This document shows positions 23,639 to 35,904 of a stretch of 64,000 bases of DNA, in pieces (position 1 is the stretch's first letter; the number at the start of each line of letters is the position of its first letter). The notes below the pieces were generated by a model. The model did no database searches and had not been told where the DNA came from. It saw nothing but the letters and a program-made list of their open reading frames with translations. Origin of the DNA: Euclidia mi (Eukaryota; Arthropoda; Insecta; Lepidoptera; Erebidae); contig OX123182.2 of the NCBI GenBank assembly GCA_944739405.2, forward strand, positions 94,604,051 to 94,668,050, in the 5' to 3' direction. The position numbers were made by a program, and so were the translations under genes.

Positions 23639-24146
23639 AACTTCTCTGATTCAGGCAAAGTCCAAGTGGTTTGTTTCCAGAGGTGAACTGAAGCCGGGTT
23701 CCTTAGTCCTAATCAAGGACAGAACAATGCCGCCTCTTCTATGGTCGTTGGGTCGGGTCCTGAGGACGTATCCTGGCGTGGACGGCGTGACGAGGGTAGC
23801 AGAACTGAAGACGAAGAAAGGCACCATTCGCCTTGCCTTCAACACCATCTGCCCCTTGCCCGACCAAGAATTTTGAAGATACTTCAACCCGGGGAATATG
23901 TCGGCGCCTGACGTCACCGTCACCGGTGCGGGTGAGGCGCGGGGCGGACCTCGAGACGGCGACGGTGCGCGGCGCCTGCGCACCTCACTCCGCTACCGAC
24001 ACTCGGCTCGGAACCCCCATACGCGACGCACTGACCGCGGGCACTTTTATTATTCACAATAATTTGTACTCGGTGTTCATGTTAATTAAACTTTATATTT
24101 ATTATACAGTCCACTGCTTTATTTATTGTCCCGTAAAGGCCTATCC
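23639..24146 (+). mobile_element. Inverted copy of the BEL/Pao 3' end
   Basis: This plus-strand segment repeats, head to head with the main element, the DUF5641 tail (GELKPGSLVLIKDRTMPPL, open from 23631 to 23876) and then an LTR (23899-24146). It is similar but not identical to 17579-18075 on the minus strand. The two LTRs differ at several places, including the GC-rich first third. The LTR stops at GGCCTATCC and runs directly into an inverted LTR start. Confidence 0.8.
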
Positions 24147-24193
24147 GGTGCGCGGCGCACCCGCAGTCGTCCCGGTGACGTCAGGCGCCGACA
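24147..24193 (-). repeat. Stub of the BEL/Pao 5' LTR
   Basis: On the minus strand it begins TGTCGGCGCCTGACGTCACC and continues for about 45 bases to a GGTGCGCGGCG segment. That segment also occurs inside the LTR, so the break probably used this GC-rich microhomology. It is the outer right edge of the composite element. Confidence 0.65.
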
Positions 24194-24467
24194 GTGTATG
24201 TGTGCAACGTATGGCCACAAATGAACAAATACGTGCATGTGTGCTAAGCAAACTAGTCGATATTCCTCTGAAATGCTATTATTTGTTGTTGTGGTTTGTG
24301 GTAAACTAGTCTGTTTACTATTTACTAGCTGTCGACCGCAGATTTGCCGATGGTACATTTCAAATAAGATGTACGAAATACAATATTATAAAAAGCAGCG
24401 TCATTATTAAAAATTATGGCCGTGTTGCTTGGATATTCATTTTTTTATTTATTTAATATTGAAACAA

Positions 24468-24845
24468 CATAACATAACATAACTTCACGCCTTTTCTTCC
24501 CCGAAGGGGTAAGCAGAGGTGTATTACATACCCACATTGAAACAACGTCTTACATTAAATGCTGAGATATTTGACATGTGTTTTTATACTTCAAGCTACA
24601 AAAGGTCTTTTGTAACGGGAGCTGTCGAGCGTATCTTAAAGACTACATACATAGACTCACGCCTGTTTCTCCGAAAGGGTAGGCAGCGGTATATTGGCCT
24701 AACGGCCAGTGTTTTGATCCTATGTAATAGGTGGCGAGCCTATTGCCGCTTATCAAGATATTTTGTTTGCCAGAGCCTCGTCCGTTGATCGGCAGGTGCA
24801 CCACTTGCAGGTGAGGTTGGCTTGGGACACTAAGACTAATCTAAA
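24468..24845 (-). mobile_element. Two SINE tail fragments
   Basis: Both 24484-24539 and 24655-24770 contain the reverse complement of the SINE closing segment (CACGCCTNTNTCYCCGAARGGGTARGCAG). The second continues with TAGGTGGCGAGCCTATTGCCG. No tRNA-like head remains. Confidence 0.5.
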
Positions 24846-25902
24846 TTAAAGACTACTTGGACATTTAAGGGATATAAAATAACAAATAACCATAAAATCG
24901 TTTATTATTAAGTTTACAAATTATCGTTTATTATTTAGGTTAGTAATAGGAATCAAAATGTAATGGATTTTCTTTAATTCAAATGATTAGCATAATATTT
25001 AGACAGTTTTGTTTTCTTTATGAATATAACAGTATAAACGTACTAATTATTATGAAATTATCAAATACAATAATAGACATATATTTTAGGACACATGAAA
25101 AACAAAATTATAAAATAAAAAAATATGTCATCTTCTTGTAATTGTGTGATTATCTGAGAATCACTAGAAGGCCTTCATATAAAAAATACAAATAAAGCAC
25201 CAAATTGGTTTAAAAAAAACAATCTACACACAGGGTCGCGCGTAAACTTTTCGACGACGGGCGCGTGTAGTCGTTTCGACTGCTGCGCCGCGACTAAAAC
25301 AAAAGTTAATTAAACACGCGACTGGTGGAGAGGAGGGTCTTTGCAATGATGTTACAAAAGTAAAAAGAAGTAGATATGGTATAGGCGTACCAAAAGCAGG
25401 ACGCTAAACATAAGCCAGTTGGCAAGTCTGACATATGTATGTGTGACGTAGCGAGCCGGCGTCAAAGTGAAACTGACACATCTTGTCAGCCAAAAATAAA
25501 ATAAAATATGGAGTTATCGATGTGTGCGTTAGTGTACCGTTTCTACGGATTGATTACTTACGTAGGTAACGTATCTACCTTTTTCTTGTAATATCATTGG
25601 GTATATGGCTCATTTTGTTAATAATGAACTAAGAAGAACTACTTAAAATAAGAAAGATTTCTAACTAAAATATTAGGAATTGTAAACAAAAAACGTTTCA
25701 AATGCGGTCGATTCGACGCCGCGCGCCTTCTTAAAGGTTAAACACCTATACTACAAACACAAGTTTAGGTCTGAATGTTCTTAGTGTCCGTTGATTGAAT
25801 GTTTATAAAATTACAAAATATAACAAACAATCATTTTGCGATCAGTAGGGTTGCCAGTCTCTATTAACATTGGGTTGCTTATTCAAATCAATTTCTTCCA
25901 AT
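24846..25902. other. Non-coding stretch
   Basis: AT-rich DNA. A GC-rich patch at 25230-25320 (GGTCGCGCGTAAACTTTTCGACGACGG...) is compositionally distinct but matches nothing I recognise. Confidence 0.4.
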
Positions 25903-26161
25903 CTGCCTCCGTGGCCCAGTGGATAGCGTATGCGACTGCTGATCGGAGATCCCAGGTTCGATTCCCGGGTCGGGCAAAGTGTTACTGGGTTTTTCCGAAT
26001 TCTCAGTAGCACGGAGTCTGGTCATGTGCCCAGTCACGGCACTATGCTCGCCCCTATTACGTGGGACCAAAATATTCATGGCGAAATGTGGCTTTAATAT
26101 TACACCTCTGCTTTCCCTTTCGGAGATACAGACGTGAGTCTATAAATAAAATAAATAAATA
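25903..26161 (+). mobile_element. Full-length tRNA-derived SINE
   Basis: A tRNA-like head carries an A box (TGGCCCAGTGG, 25912-25922) and a B box (GGTTCGATTCC, 25955-25965), the internal RNA polymerase III promoter. A tRNA-unrelated body follows, with the closing segment CTTTCCCTTTCGGAGATACAGACGTGAG and an A/T-rich tail (ATAAATAAAATAAATAAATA). This is the best-preserved member of the SINE family in the window. The minus-strand open frame over it is a shadow. Confidence 0.8.
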
Positions 26162-26587
26162 AATACTTTCCTCAAACAATAGCTTTTCTTATTCTAAAAA
26201 AAATATTCGTTAAAGTAAAGATCTTAAGTAGGGCGGTCTTTAGAAATGTTCTAAATCACTTTAAGTAAACAAAGTTATTTTCTGTTTTAATCTAAGATTT
26301 TGTCCAAGAGACTTTCAGAGAGAAAAGTATTGATCGTGATAAAAAGTTGTAGTCACTTCTTGTTAGTTTTATTGAAAATATAGGACTGTAGGCATTCCAG
26401 ACAATGTTTAGAGACTAACTTCGGATTTCTGTATTGTTTTATGAAAGTGTATTTGGATTTATCTGGCCGTTTCGCCGTTTAACACTTTGTGTGATCCACT
26501 AACCATTATTTTATGTTCGAGTGTTCAATGTAATTGTGTCCGCGATACAGGCTTTATTCCCAGTGCATAAGTTGTCTTTTCAATTAA
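26162..26587. other. Non-coding stretch before the LINE
   Basis: AT-rich, no gene recognised. The 5' limit of the following LINE is uncertain and may lie in here. Confidence 0.4.
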
Positions 26588-27391
26588 ATACCAATTAAAT
26601 CATCTATATTCACATCAAATTATGTTCCACATCAAAATAATAAATTAAACAACCAAATATTACAAAATAAATTGTGCATACTTAGTGATAATAATACTAA
26701 TAATATTCTTAGTCATGCTGAACGCTTCTTTCCCTACACAAAAATATGTCATTATTGTATGCCTAATGCGGGTATATTACAAATGATCGATACATTAGAT
26801 AAAAAAGTAATGCACTTCACTAAACATGATTATTGTATTATATTTATGAGTGAAAGTGATTTCTTGGTGTCGAAAAATTATGAAATTCTAGTAAAACACA
26901 TTAAAGGTAAGCTTGATGATATCACACACACTAATGTCATTCTGTGTTCACCCAATTTTAAGCTTGATTATGGCGCTAATTTATTTAATAATAGAATAGA
27001 AGCTTTCAACAGACTGTTATATTTAAGCAATAAGAAATACGAATACTCTTACTTATTTGACACTAATAAACATCTAAGCTATTCATATGACATGTTCTCA
27101 CAATATACTGGCAAAATAAACAATATAGCCATGGCAAATATATTTCACTACTTACAAAAATACATAGCTATTTTGAAAAGTTCTTTTGACCATACGATTC
27201 AAAATGAAAGCTCTAAAAAATGTAACAACATTAATACTGATAAGTGGAAACCTGGCACTATACCTTATTACTTTAAAAAGTTATCAAATAATGTGTCCGT
27301 TCAAACAAAAAATATAAGTGTATGTATTGATAGTTCTGTGAAAACACCTGTACAGTCTTGTGATGAGAATGTAGACTTTTTTCGTCAATGA
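26588..27391 (+). pseudogene. LINE ORF1, C-terminal part
   Basis: The frame is open from 26588 without a clear start codon and runs to a TGA at 27389-27391. It contains DYCIIFMSESDFLVSKNY and THTNVILCSP, then DMFSQYTGKINNIAMANIFHY. The pattern (a nucleotide-free hydrolase-like fold, then a conserved GKIN) resembles the esterase-like ORF1 product of CR1-type LINEs. The N-terminal zinc-finger portion is absent, so the insertion is probably 5'-truncated. Confidence 0.5.
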
Positions 27392-28134
27392 TAAATATTT
27401 TTATTTACTCCATCAGAACATTGCCGGACTTTTGAACAAAGTCGATATGCTTTCTATTTATCTAGATGAGTTGTCAGAAAAAAACGAAACAGTTGATGTT
27501 TTATGTATCACTGAACATTTTATAATGTCAGGTCATGAAACGCATTTATATGTACCAAACTACACTTTAGCAGCGTACTTTAGTAGGAAAAATTGTAAAA
27601 GAGGTGGTTCTTGCATATTAGTACGAAATGGACACCACTGGAAACAGCTGCCTGATGCTTCAATGATCTCAATAGTTAATGATTTTGAATGTTGTGCAAT
27701 TGAGCTAATTAAATACAAAATGATTAATATTTGTATACAGAGTACCAGGGGGAAATTTGAATATATTTTTTAGTAGATTAGAGCAATTATTAATTAAAAT
27801 AAGTAAGATAAAATATGAACATATAATTTTAGCAGGCGACTTAAATATAGATGTATTAAAAAACAATAATAGTACTCTTGAACTAAAATGTCTATTGCAA
27901 GCCTTTAATTTAATACTATCCATAGAGCAGCCAACAAGATTAAAAAGCCAAACTTGTTTGGACAACATTGCTCATAATTTTCCAAGGAGATATTGTAAGT
28001 CAAATGTTATCGAACTTGCCCCGTCGGATCATACTGCACAGATAATTAAATGTCCTTTGCTTCAAAGAATTATGACTCCTCAATGGTTCTCCCTACAGAG
28101 AGATTATTCTAATGCAAACATAAAAAAATTTTGA
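27392..28134 (+). pseudogene. LINE endonuclease domain, frameshifted
   Basis: Motifs of an apurinic/apyrimidinic-type endonuclease appear in order: HQNIAGL at about 27410, CITEH at about 27500, AGDLNID at about 27830 and SDHTAQI at about 28025. The first two and last two lie in different frames, with a break near 27750. A TGA at 28132 ends the second part, and the downstream linker continues in the same frame. Confidence 0.75.
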
Positions 28135-28136
28135 TG

Positions 28137-30231
28137 TTGTATCAGTAAAATAACCTTTTCTGAAGATTACGAATGTGATAACCCAAACAAAGCATATAAC
28201 TCCTTTTTTGAAACGTTTAAATTATTTTATGATTTATGTTTCCCTCTTAAAGTTGTCACTATTAAGGTGAATAAAAAGTGCAAATGGATTTTTCGAGGTA
28301 TTAAATTATGTAGTATAAAAAAAGAGAATTGTTATGGCAAGCTAGACTTAAACCTACAGTTAGTAATAAATTGAAGTACAATAGATACACAAAATTATTA
28401 AAAAAAATTATAAACCTAACTAAACGTTCTCAAAATATACACAGTATAAAAAAATCTGTCAATAAAAATAAAACTACATGGCAAATAATAAATTCTTCGA
28501 AAATAAATGTCCCCAAACAAACTATAAATAAAATTGTCATTAATAACAAAAGCCTTCACGATCCACAAGTCATAGCAAATAAATTCAATGAATACTTCAT
28601 AAATAAAATCAAACCAATTCCCGAACGCGGAAAAAATATTACCAGATATATAAATACGTCTTTAAATTCAATGTTTATGGTTGCAAGTACACGAAATGAC
28701 ATATGTAAAATTATTACAGATTTGAAAAATAAATGCAGTGTGGGCAATGACGAAATATCTACAAAAGTCATAAAATCTGTAGCAGATTTAATATGTGACC
28801 ATCTGAGCCATATCTTAAATCTTTGTATTATTCATGGCATATTTCCTGAACGGCTTAAGACTTCTATTATTAAACCATTACATAAAAAAGACGACAAAGA
28901 TCTTATGCAAAATTATAGACCAATCTCACTTCTTCCAATTTTCTCAAAAATATTTGAGAAGTATATTTATAATAAAATATGCACCTATCTCGAATCAAAC
29001 AACATTTTATGTTCTGAACAAAAAGGTTTTCGTAAGGAAAGAACTATTAATATGGCTATTTATGACTTTTTAAATATAGTAATGTCTAGTATTGATAATA
29101 GAATACCGATTTCTGCTGTGTATTGTGATATGTCACAAGCTTTTGATTATGTTGACCACAATATTCTAATAAATAAGCTTGATGCCTACGGAATAAGGGG
29201 TAATGTCCTTAATTTAATAAAATCCTATTTAAAAGACAGAAGACATTTAGTCGCAATAAAAAAACTCAACTTGAAAACTAAAAGAGAAGAAACATATATG
29301 TCTAGTCAGCGTGAAGTAGCATTCGGTGTTCCCCAAGGCAGTGTTTTGGGCCCACTGTTGTTCATTGTGTATATAAATGACTAACCTAAAGCAGTGAAAC
29401 ATCCCGTAACATTATTCGCTGATGACAGTACGGTTACCATAGCTTGCAACAAACCTGATCTCTATGAGTCGGACATTAATGAGGCACTTAGTTCGATTAT
29501 ATTGTGGCTAGAAAATAATAATTTAAATATAAATTTAAACAAAACTCAAATAATACATTTTAGTCAAAGACAGTCCCATAGTCACAATATGAAAATTAAT
29601 TACCAAAGTGAATATATATGTTCTGTAAATAACGCAAAATTTCTTGGCTTGACCATTGACAGCCAGTTAAATTGGAAAGACCATATAGAGGTTATTTGTA
29701 AAAGAATAAGTAGCTCGTCCTATGCCTTACAAAAACTATCACGGGTAGTAAATATAGATGCGCTTATAACTGCCTATCATGGTATTGTTGCATCCGTTCT
29801 GAGATTATGTTCTGGGGCAACTCTACCCACAAAGAAATAGCGTTAAAATTCCAAAAAAGATGCATTAGAGCTATGTTTGGCCTACAAGTAATGGACAGCT
29901 GCAAACCGTATTTTATTGAATATAAAATTTTGACACTTCCATCTTTATTTATATTTGAGGTAGCGTTATTTGTGAAAAAAAAAACCCACAATTATTTAAT
30001 ACCTTGTCAGATGTCGTCATACGTACTAGACGTAAAAACAACATATGTATACGTAAGGTTAACACGGCGCTCATGTGGAAAAGTGTGTTTTGTTTAGCGC
30101 CCAAAATCTTCAATAAACTACCGGATACAATAAAAACATTAAACATCAGTCTTTTTAGAAAAAAATTACGAATATTATTGACTGAGAAGTGCTATTATTC
30201 CATTACAGACTTCCTCAACGACAGTATTTAA
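28137..30231 (+). pseudogene. LINE reverse transcriptase, with stops and frameshifts
   Basis: The linker starts at 28137 and shifts frame in an A7 run near 28318. The polymerase proper (28329-29384) shows YRPISLLPIFSKIFEK, QKGFRK, SAVYCDMSQAFDYVDH (catalytic aspartate) and GVPQGSVLGPLLF. A TAA replaces a codon at 29382, just before the active-site FADDS (about 29415). The thumb follows (KFLGLTIDSQLNW), then frameshifts near 29800 and 30000. The end (NKLPDTIK...FRKKLR) is typical of Jockey/CR1 elements. Confidence 0.8.
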
Positions 30232-30467
30232 ACAGTAAAATTGTATTGATATCCTATTATGTGTTAGATTTAAGGTTTGTTATTATAGATATTTTTATGT
30301 TATTTGTGTTCTCCTTGCATTTAATTATTTTTAAATTTTTGTTAATTACTTTTAAATATTTGTACGCCAACATTGGCAGGACACAGAACTGCACTTCTGT
30401 TATTTCGCAACATCTTACCATAAACCTGTGTTTAACAAATAAATATAATTTGAATTTGAATTTATAA

Positions 30468-32114
30468 TAGTAGAAAATTTAACCTCCGTGAATTAATTTA
30501 AATTTCAGTAGTTTCAATATTTGCGAAAAGGTCACAGTTGATCAAATATTTTACAAAATGCAAAAAATAACATGCTAAGTAGTATATATAAGTATATACA
30601 TGCAAAAGTGTTTTTGTTCTTCTTATATGTCGTAACGGAGCTATATTCTTAGTAGAGTTGTGGTATATTTCTTGTGTGGAGATAAGTAGTTAAGAGGCTG
30701 CAGTGTGTCAGAGACTTTTTATCGCGATCATCGATTCGAGGCAGGCTTAGCCACGGGTGAAGTCTAGTAAAGAATAATAGAAAATAGCACAGTGTCATAT
30801 TATTGACGATCATAATGTGCAATAAAAATATATTGTAATATTTACTCATTAAAATTAACTTCATATTTTAATATTTAAATATGACAATAAAGTTTTCATT
30901 TTCATGTAACATTGGACACAGTCATATAATTAACTTATTTGCTTAATATTTTCATATATTTTTAGTACTGGCTCATAACTGAATAAACATTAATGTGTTA
31001 TTAATGTTTCAACACGCGATTACTATGCTTACATGTATTTATCCACTACTGCTATCGAGCCACGTTCTACCAGGCACGATAACTCGGGCAGGTCAGAGAA
31101 GACTCCAGTTAAAGGAACGTCACACTTATTTCCTTCAAACTGGTGACTGTGTAGGCGATTCGCAGTGAATCTCGAAGGCTGACTAGTGTTAACAATAAGA
31201 GTTATGCTTCCTTTACGTTGACCTTGTTCAGGGTTCTAGACGCTGTAATGGCTGCACGGAAAACCAAGTATGTATGACTGCAAGCGTATTGCTATTATTA
31301 GGCAACTGAAGTGCGGCGTGAATTAGGCTCATATGACTGATGATGCAGATGCTGTCTACTCCGTGAAGACTGCTACTAATGACGTTAGCTCTCACCAATT
31401 TGGAGGACAGGGCTGTGGTGTTCGTCCAGCTAGATATTAAACCAAATCGATAAATATGAATAATATACATATTAACACGCACGATAAAAAATTAAAGTTC
31501 TGTATCTCCGTAACGACTGTCATAATAGATCTTCATGACAGCCTTGATCGAAGGCTTTACGTCTTCTGTGAAGCACAAATATATGCAATTGTTGTGACCG
31601 GTCAACCATCTTTAAACGAGAAGAGATGTATTCGCGCCATTTCAAAATATTTTCTTTAATTCTCATTTAATCTTTTAGTTTTTAATATAATAGGTATTTT
31701 AAGATCGTAATCTTGTCAAAACGCATCTATGTAACCAGTAATCGTTCCATCAAGTGTGAAAAAACCTGTACAAACTAAAACTGCAGTAAATAATTATTAT
31801 GCCAGGTGTACATTATTTTGTTTGAAAATATTAAATAAACAACACCTGCTTTGCATACATGTTTTTATAAAAGAATAAATTATTGCATTACACTATGAAA
31901 TATTATATTTGTGAATCTTTAGTTATTCATTAAGTTTTATCGTACATTATCGACACGATATATCATGAACATATTAGTCGCAAACATAATAAATTATGCT
32001 TACTAATATTTTTTTTATACGTGGCGATAGTGCTATTGAAAAATGAATTTCAAATAACTAAATGCAGAATCCGAATAATGATACCTAAATTAAATTGGCT
32101 ACGTGTAAAAATAT
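30468..32114. other. Non-coding stretch
   Basis: AT-rich DNA with no gene recognised. The minus-strand open frame at 31228-31482 resembles no protein family I know. Confidence 0.45.
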
Positions 32115-32443
32115 CATAAATCATCATCCTCCTAGCGTTATCCCAGTTTTAACCCGGGGTCCGCTTTCTAGTCGAACCGGATTTGGCTGAATATTAGCAT
32201 TTCCGCGGAGCGACTGCCTGAAAAATCCTAAAAATATCATCAATATCCTTTGGAAATTATGCAAATGGCTCGAGACCTCTACGTAACTTTGCAAGGATTT
32301 TCTTAAAAAATTGTCGCTATTTTAAAATAAATAATGAGACAAAATAGTGGCTGGAAGCGGCTGGATACGAAGAAAATGGAGCTCAGTGGCGTGCCATTGG
32401 AGAGGCCTATATCCAGCAGTGGACTATAAGCAGGCTGATGATG
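32115..32443. mobile_element. SINE and LINE terminal fragments
   Basis: 32115-32222 (CATCATCCTCCTAGCGTTATCCC to GACTGCCTG) is the same 3' end, on the minus strand, as the SINE at 43779-44135. 32380-32443 reads GCCATTGGAGAGGCCTATATCCAGCAGTGGAC then GGCTGATGATG, an RTE-type LINE terminus on the plus strand. Confidence 0.5.
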
Positions 32444-33024
32444 TGGAATGAGACTAAGGACATATAAAACGATAGTCTGCCGGTGTCCTTATACAATATA
32501 TATGTCAATATAATAAGTTATTTACGTACTAGAGCCATTACGCTTTACAATACTTGTGTTGCTGAACGTCACACATTCTTAACAAATGGTTTGGTAAGTC
32601 ATTATTTTTACTTGAAAAAGATTTACTATTATTTGGCTTTAACTGCTCACTACGCTACTTAGAAGAAAACACCTTACGGGGCCTTTTAAGTAGATAGTAT
32701 TTATGTGTTTACCTGCGTCGTTTAGTATCCAAGTTCCGGTGATTATAAGATTTATAGAGTGTCTAAGGCAATGTAAAGTTTATGAGATAGGATCGTGTGT
32801 AAACAAATGTAACACGTATAAATTGAAATTCTTACGATAGATTTTATTGCGGTTTTTTTAAACCTTCTTAGTAGGTTTATTTACTGTTTTTGTTATTTGT
32901 CAATAAACGTTGTTGATCCTACGGTTACAAGATTTGTAAACAAATCAAACTGTGAGAAGGGAAATTAATTCCAAGAAAATTTGAGTCGTTTAAATTGTTA
33001 AGTAATTAATGTCAAGGTGTTGAC

Positions 33025-33135
33025 TGCACGTATAGCGTAGTGGTCAAGAGAAGGCATTGGCACTGAATGCGGCTTTGATCGCCAAATAGGACAACATTTT
33101 GAGTGATTAACATCCAAGATTGTTCTTCAAATTCT
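33025..33135 (+). mobile_element. Degenerate tRNA-derived SINE head
   Basis: TATAGCGTAGTGGTC fits a polymerase III A box. GGCTTTGATCGCC, about 35 bases on, is a damaged B box. The continuation (CCAAATAGGACAAC...GTGATTAACATCCAAGATTGTTCTT) matches the wording of lepidopteran SINE bodies. Confidence 0.45.
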
Positions 33136-33218
33136 TAGTATTCATTGTATTCGTTAACTAAATGTAAAAAATCTCCGCAGCGCTTGATTTATTTCTACAA
33201 TAGATGTTGTTATTAAAA

Positions 33219-33968
33219 AAATTGGCCAAGTGCGAGTCAGACTGGCGCACGAAAGGTTCCGTGCTTAAAATGCTTAAAAATTACGTGCGGAGTAAGGCTG
33301 ATAGATAAAGTGAAAAACAGTGTGATACCAGAGAAGTGTGGTCTAAAAGAAGATGTAGTGATAAAGATTGAAAAAGGAATGTTGCGATGGTTTGGACATT
33401 TGGAACGGATGGATGAAAGAAGAAAAACGAAAGAAGTGTATCGTGTAAGAATGCACGGAGATGTCAGTAGGGGACGCCTAAGGCGGACGTACGCCGACTA
33501 AATAGGTAACGTACTAAAATAGGGCCAAATTAAAAGTACCCATAACCGGCGAGCATGTATGATGAGGTTAATGAATGTCGAGGAAGCGAAAGAGGTGTGT
33601 TTGAACTGGAGCATTTGGCGTTCCATAGTCTCTGCCTACCCCAATTGGAGACAGGCGTGACGATAGAAAGATAGATAGGTTTATTTTGAAGGGTAATATA
33701 CAGTTATATATTCTGTGAACATTTTAATCGTCTACCTGTTACCGTAACATTTAGCAAAAAATGCGAAAAAAGACACGTTTATTGTATGGGAACCCCCTTA
33801 ACATTATTTTTTTGAATTTTTAGTACTAGTTGTTATAGCGGCAACGGAAACACATAATTTGTTTCGAAAATTTAAGCTTTCTAGCTACATCATCACTACT
33901 ACAGACAGACAGCGGAGACTTAATAATAGGGTACTGTTTTTACCTTTTAGGTACGGAATCCTAAAAAC
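33219..33968 (+). mobile_element. Interspersed repeat split by a LINE fragment
   Basis: The first part (33219-33278, GGCCAAGTGCGAGTCAGACTGGCGCACGAAAGGTTCCGT) and the second part (33690-33968, from GCAAAAAATGCG through TTGTTATAGCGGCAACGG to GGTACGGAATCCTAAAAA) are the two ends of a repeat familiar from many lepidopteran genomes. A LINE remnant sits between them. The repeat is non-coding and its class is uncertain to me. Confidence 0.6.
33283..33683 (+). pseudogene. LINE reverse transcriptase C-terminal fragment, third copy
   Basis: Homologous to 7139-7552, with the same KIEKGMLRWFGHLERMDERR stretch and GATA-type tail. It has in-frame stops directly after RRTYAD (33499-33501) and again about nine codons later, and many substitutions, so it is an older insertion than the one in the duplicated block. 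Confidence 0.7.
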
Positions 33969-35904
33969 CACTTCGAATATATTCAGTCAGTCTCAATATC
34001 GATATAAACAATGTTGTATCACTTCAAATAGTTTGGCTAAGATAGATCGCACCCATGTATTTCCATGTTTCAGCAACAACGTCAACGGACCGTAAATTTC
34101 CCATAAAAGGTATACTGCACTAACAAGCACTGTGATGGATAGAGTGCTTGTAGTTCACAGGTAGTTCGGGTTTGACTTTGCTTCTTAAGGCATCTTACAA
34201 AGTATAGGTACTACGCTATATCTATATACTGCGACTTTGGTTTAGAATGTCAGTACCTACTCATTAATCATTACGTCGCTGGTCTGTTAAATATCTTTTT
34301 AAATTGTGTGAAATGTGTTATCTTTAGAGGTGTTATTTTTAAACTAGATTTCACTATCTAGCTTTTATAAATATAAATTTGTTTAAGATCAACAGTTTTG
34401 TATGAACGTATATAAGTAAACCTGAGCGAATAAGTAATTTGACTTTAGGCACAGAATAGATAGTTCTTACGAACAGAAGCACCACTTCGCAAACCAATTT
34501 AAAGAAATGGCGACTCTTGCTACTAAGCAAGAAAGTGCAATTCAGCTCGCATAAGCATTCAGTACCTAACGCGATATTGACCTAACTGTTCCCGCTCTTT
34601 TCTAACACATAACGCTGTCGCTGTTTGGCGCGGAGCGCGGTGCGCTAGGGTTGTCGACTTGCCGCTGCTACTATAATATTTATTCATCGTCTATCTACCT
34701 ACTCGACCACGTACCTAATAAAAAATATTTATACTATAAGTATCCTATCCCACTATGTGTGCTCGTAGAACGAAAACCACAAAAATTCTGGTGGTTTACA
34801 TTTTCACTATACTAATTCTTAGTTATTTCCTAAACGCGTAGACCGATTTACATGATTCAAACAGATAAAATGATTTTTGAACTAGATCTTTAATGTGACA
34901 CATAATCGTTGAGATATCTCAACAAATAAAAAGTACAATTTTCAAGTTGCTCTCGTAAAATAAATAAAATCAAAATTTCAAGTTGCTTCCGACACACATC
35001 CGTTAAATGAGCAATACTTTGCACCAGACTTGTGATGTGAACATTTTTATTGTTCACTATTAAAATTCACGTTATTAGCTAGCCCTGCGCGCGAGCGGTG
35101 ACGACGCGGCGTGGAAGCCGCGCCAAAGTGTAGGCACTTATCGCTGTAGGTACGGCCGAGTGAAGGAGGCCTGCTTTAGGGGCATACATTCACAATTCAA
35201 AAACACGTCTTTATAATAATCTAATAACGACTATACTACTATTTTAGGGTCAACAATTCATCGTGCTTGTCACCAACGACAGGCGCTGCTGTTAAGACAT
35301 TCGCAGCAGCGCTGCAGTATTTTCTAGTAGCGCAATGTTCATTCAAAAGTGACCGTATACCAGATGCGAATATACCAAGTAAGCTATAATTTTATTCCAT
35401 ACCAATATTTATGTAGTTTTTTAATCGCTTTATTATTAAAAAAATGATGGGAGATGTTGACTTCCATGGTGAATTATCGGCGCAAAGAGAAATAATCAGT
35501 AGTTGTACAAATCGTAATTTAAAAAGAAAATACTAATCTTTGTAAAAATTGAAAGTAGGTAATTCAAAAGCTAATAAAAATAATTTTCACATCCGGATTA
35601 ATTTGTAGCAAACTTAAAATGTGTTAAAGTTGCAGGAAGAAGAAAGAAATAAAAACTATTTATTTGCCACAAACGCAGAAAAAGTATAACATATAAAATA
35701 AAACATCGCAAGGCATAATAGTAATATGTGACAGATAGGTACACACTCAGCTATATTGTTAGATTGTGATAGTGTCCACATTACAACGCTGGTATTCTGT
35801 GTGCACCTTTTGTTAGTTGATTTACTAATACTATAATAATAATCTGATACTATTTAAAATATTTGCAAATATAACATACTTACCTATCTAAATTTAAATT
35901 CCAG
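33969..35904. other. Non-coding stretch upstream of the GMC gene
   Basis: AT-rich with GC-rich patches at 34615-34665 and 35080-35165. The first exon of the GMC gene, which should carry the start codon and any signal peptide, must lie here or further upstream, but I could not identify it. Confidence 0.4.

Larger units (their letters stand above)
17579..24193 (-). mobile_element. Defective BEL/Pao LTR retrotransposon with an inverted 5' end
   Basis: On the minus strand the order from the right is a gag-like DUF1759 region, zinc knuckles, a DUF1758 protease, reverse transcriptase with RNase H, integrase with DUF5641, and a 3' LTR (17579-17821). This is the BEL/Pao order. Every coding segment carries stops or frameshifts. 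Where the 5' LTR should be, there is instead a plus-strand copy of the element's own 3' end (23639-24146), followed by only the first ~45 bases of an LTR in the expected minus orientation (24147-24193). The LTR begins TGTCGGCGCC. I could not identify a convincing target-site duplication. Confidence 0.85.
26588..30467 (+). mobile_element. Decayed CR1/Jockey-like LINE
   Basis: An almost 4-kb non-LTR retrotransposon on the plus strand: an ORF1 C-terminal part, an apurinic-type endonuclease, a reverse transcriptase, a 3' untranslated region and a tail TTTGAATTTGAATTT near 30450-30462. I count at least six lesions: frameshifts near 27750, 28318, 29800 and 30000, a TGA at 28132 and a TAA at 29382. 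The clade is inferred from the esterase-like ORF1 and the wording of the polymerase motifs. Confidence 0.8.

Noticed and set aside
25903..25975. A possible tRNA gene
   Set aside because: The A and B boxes are good, but the sequence continues into a SINE body and tail shared with other loci in the window and lacks a tRNA acceptor stem.
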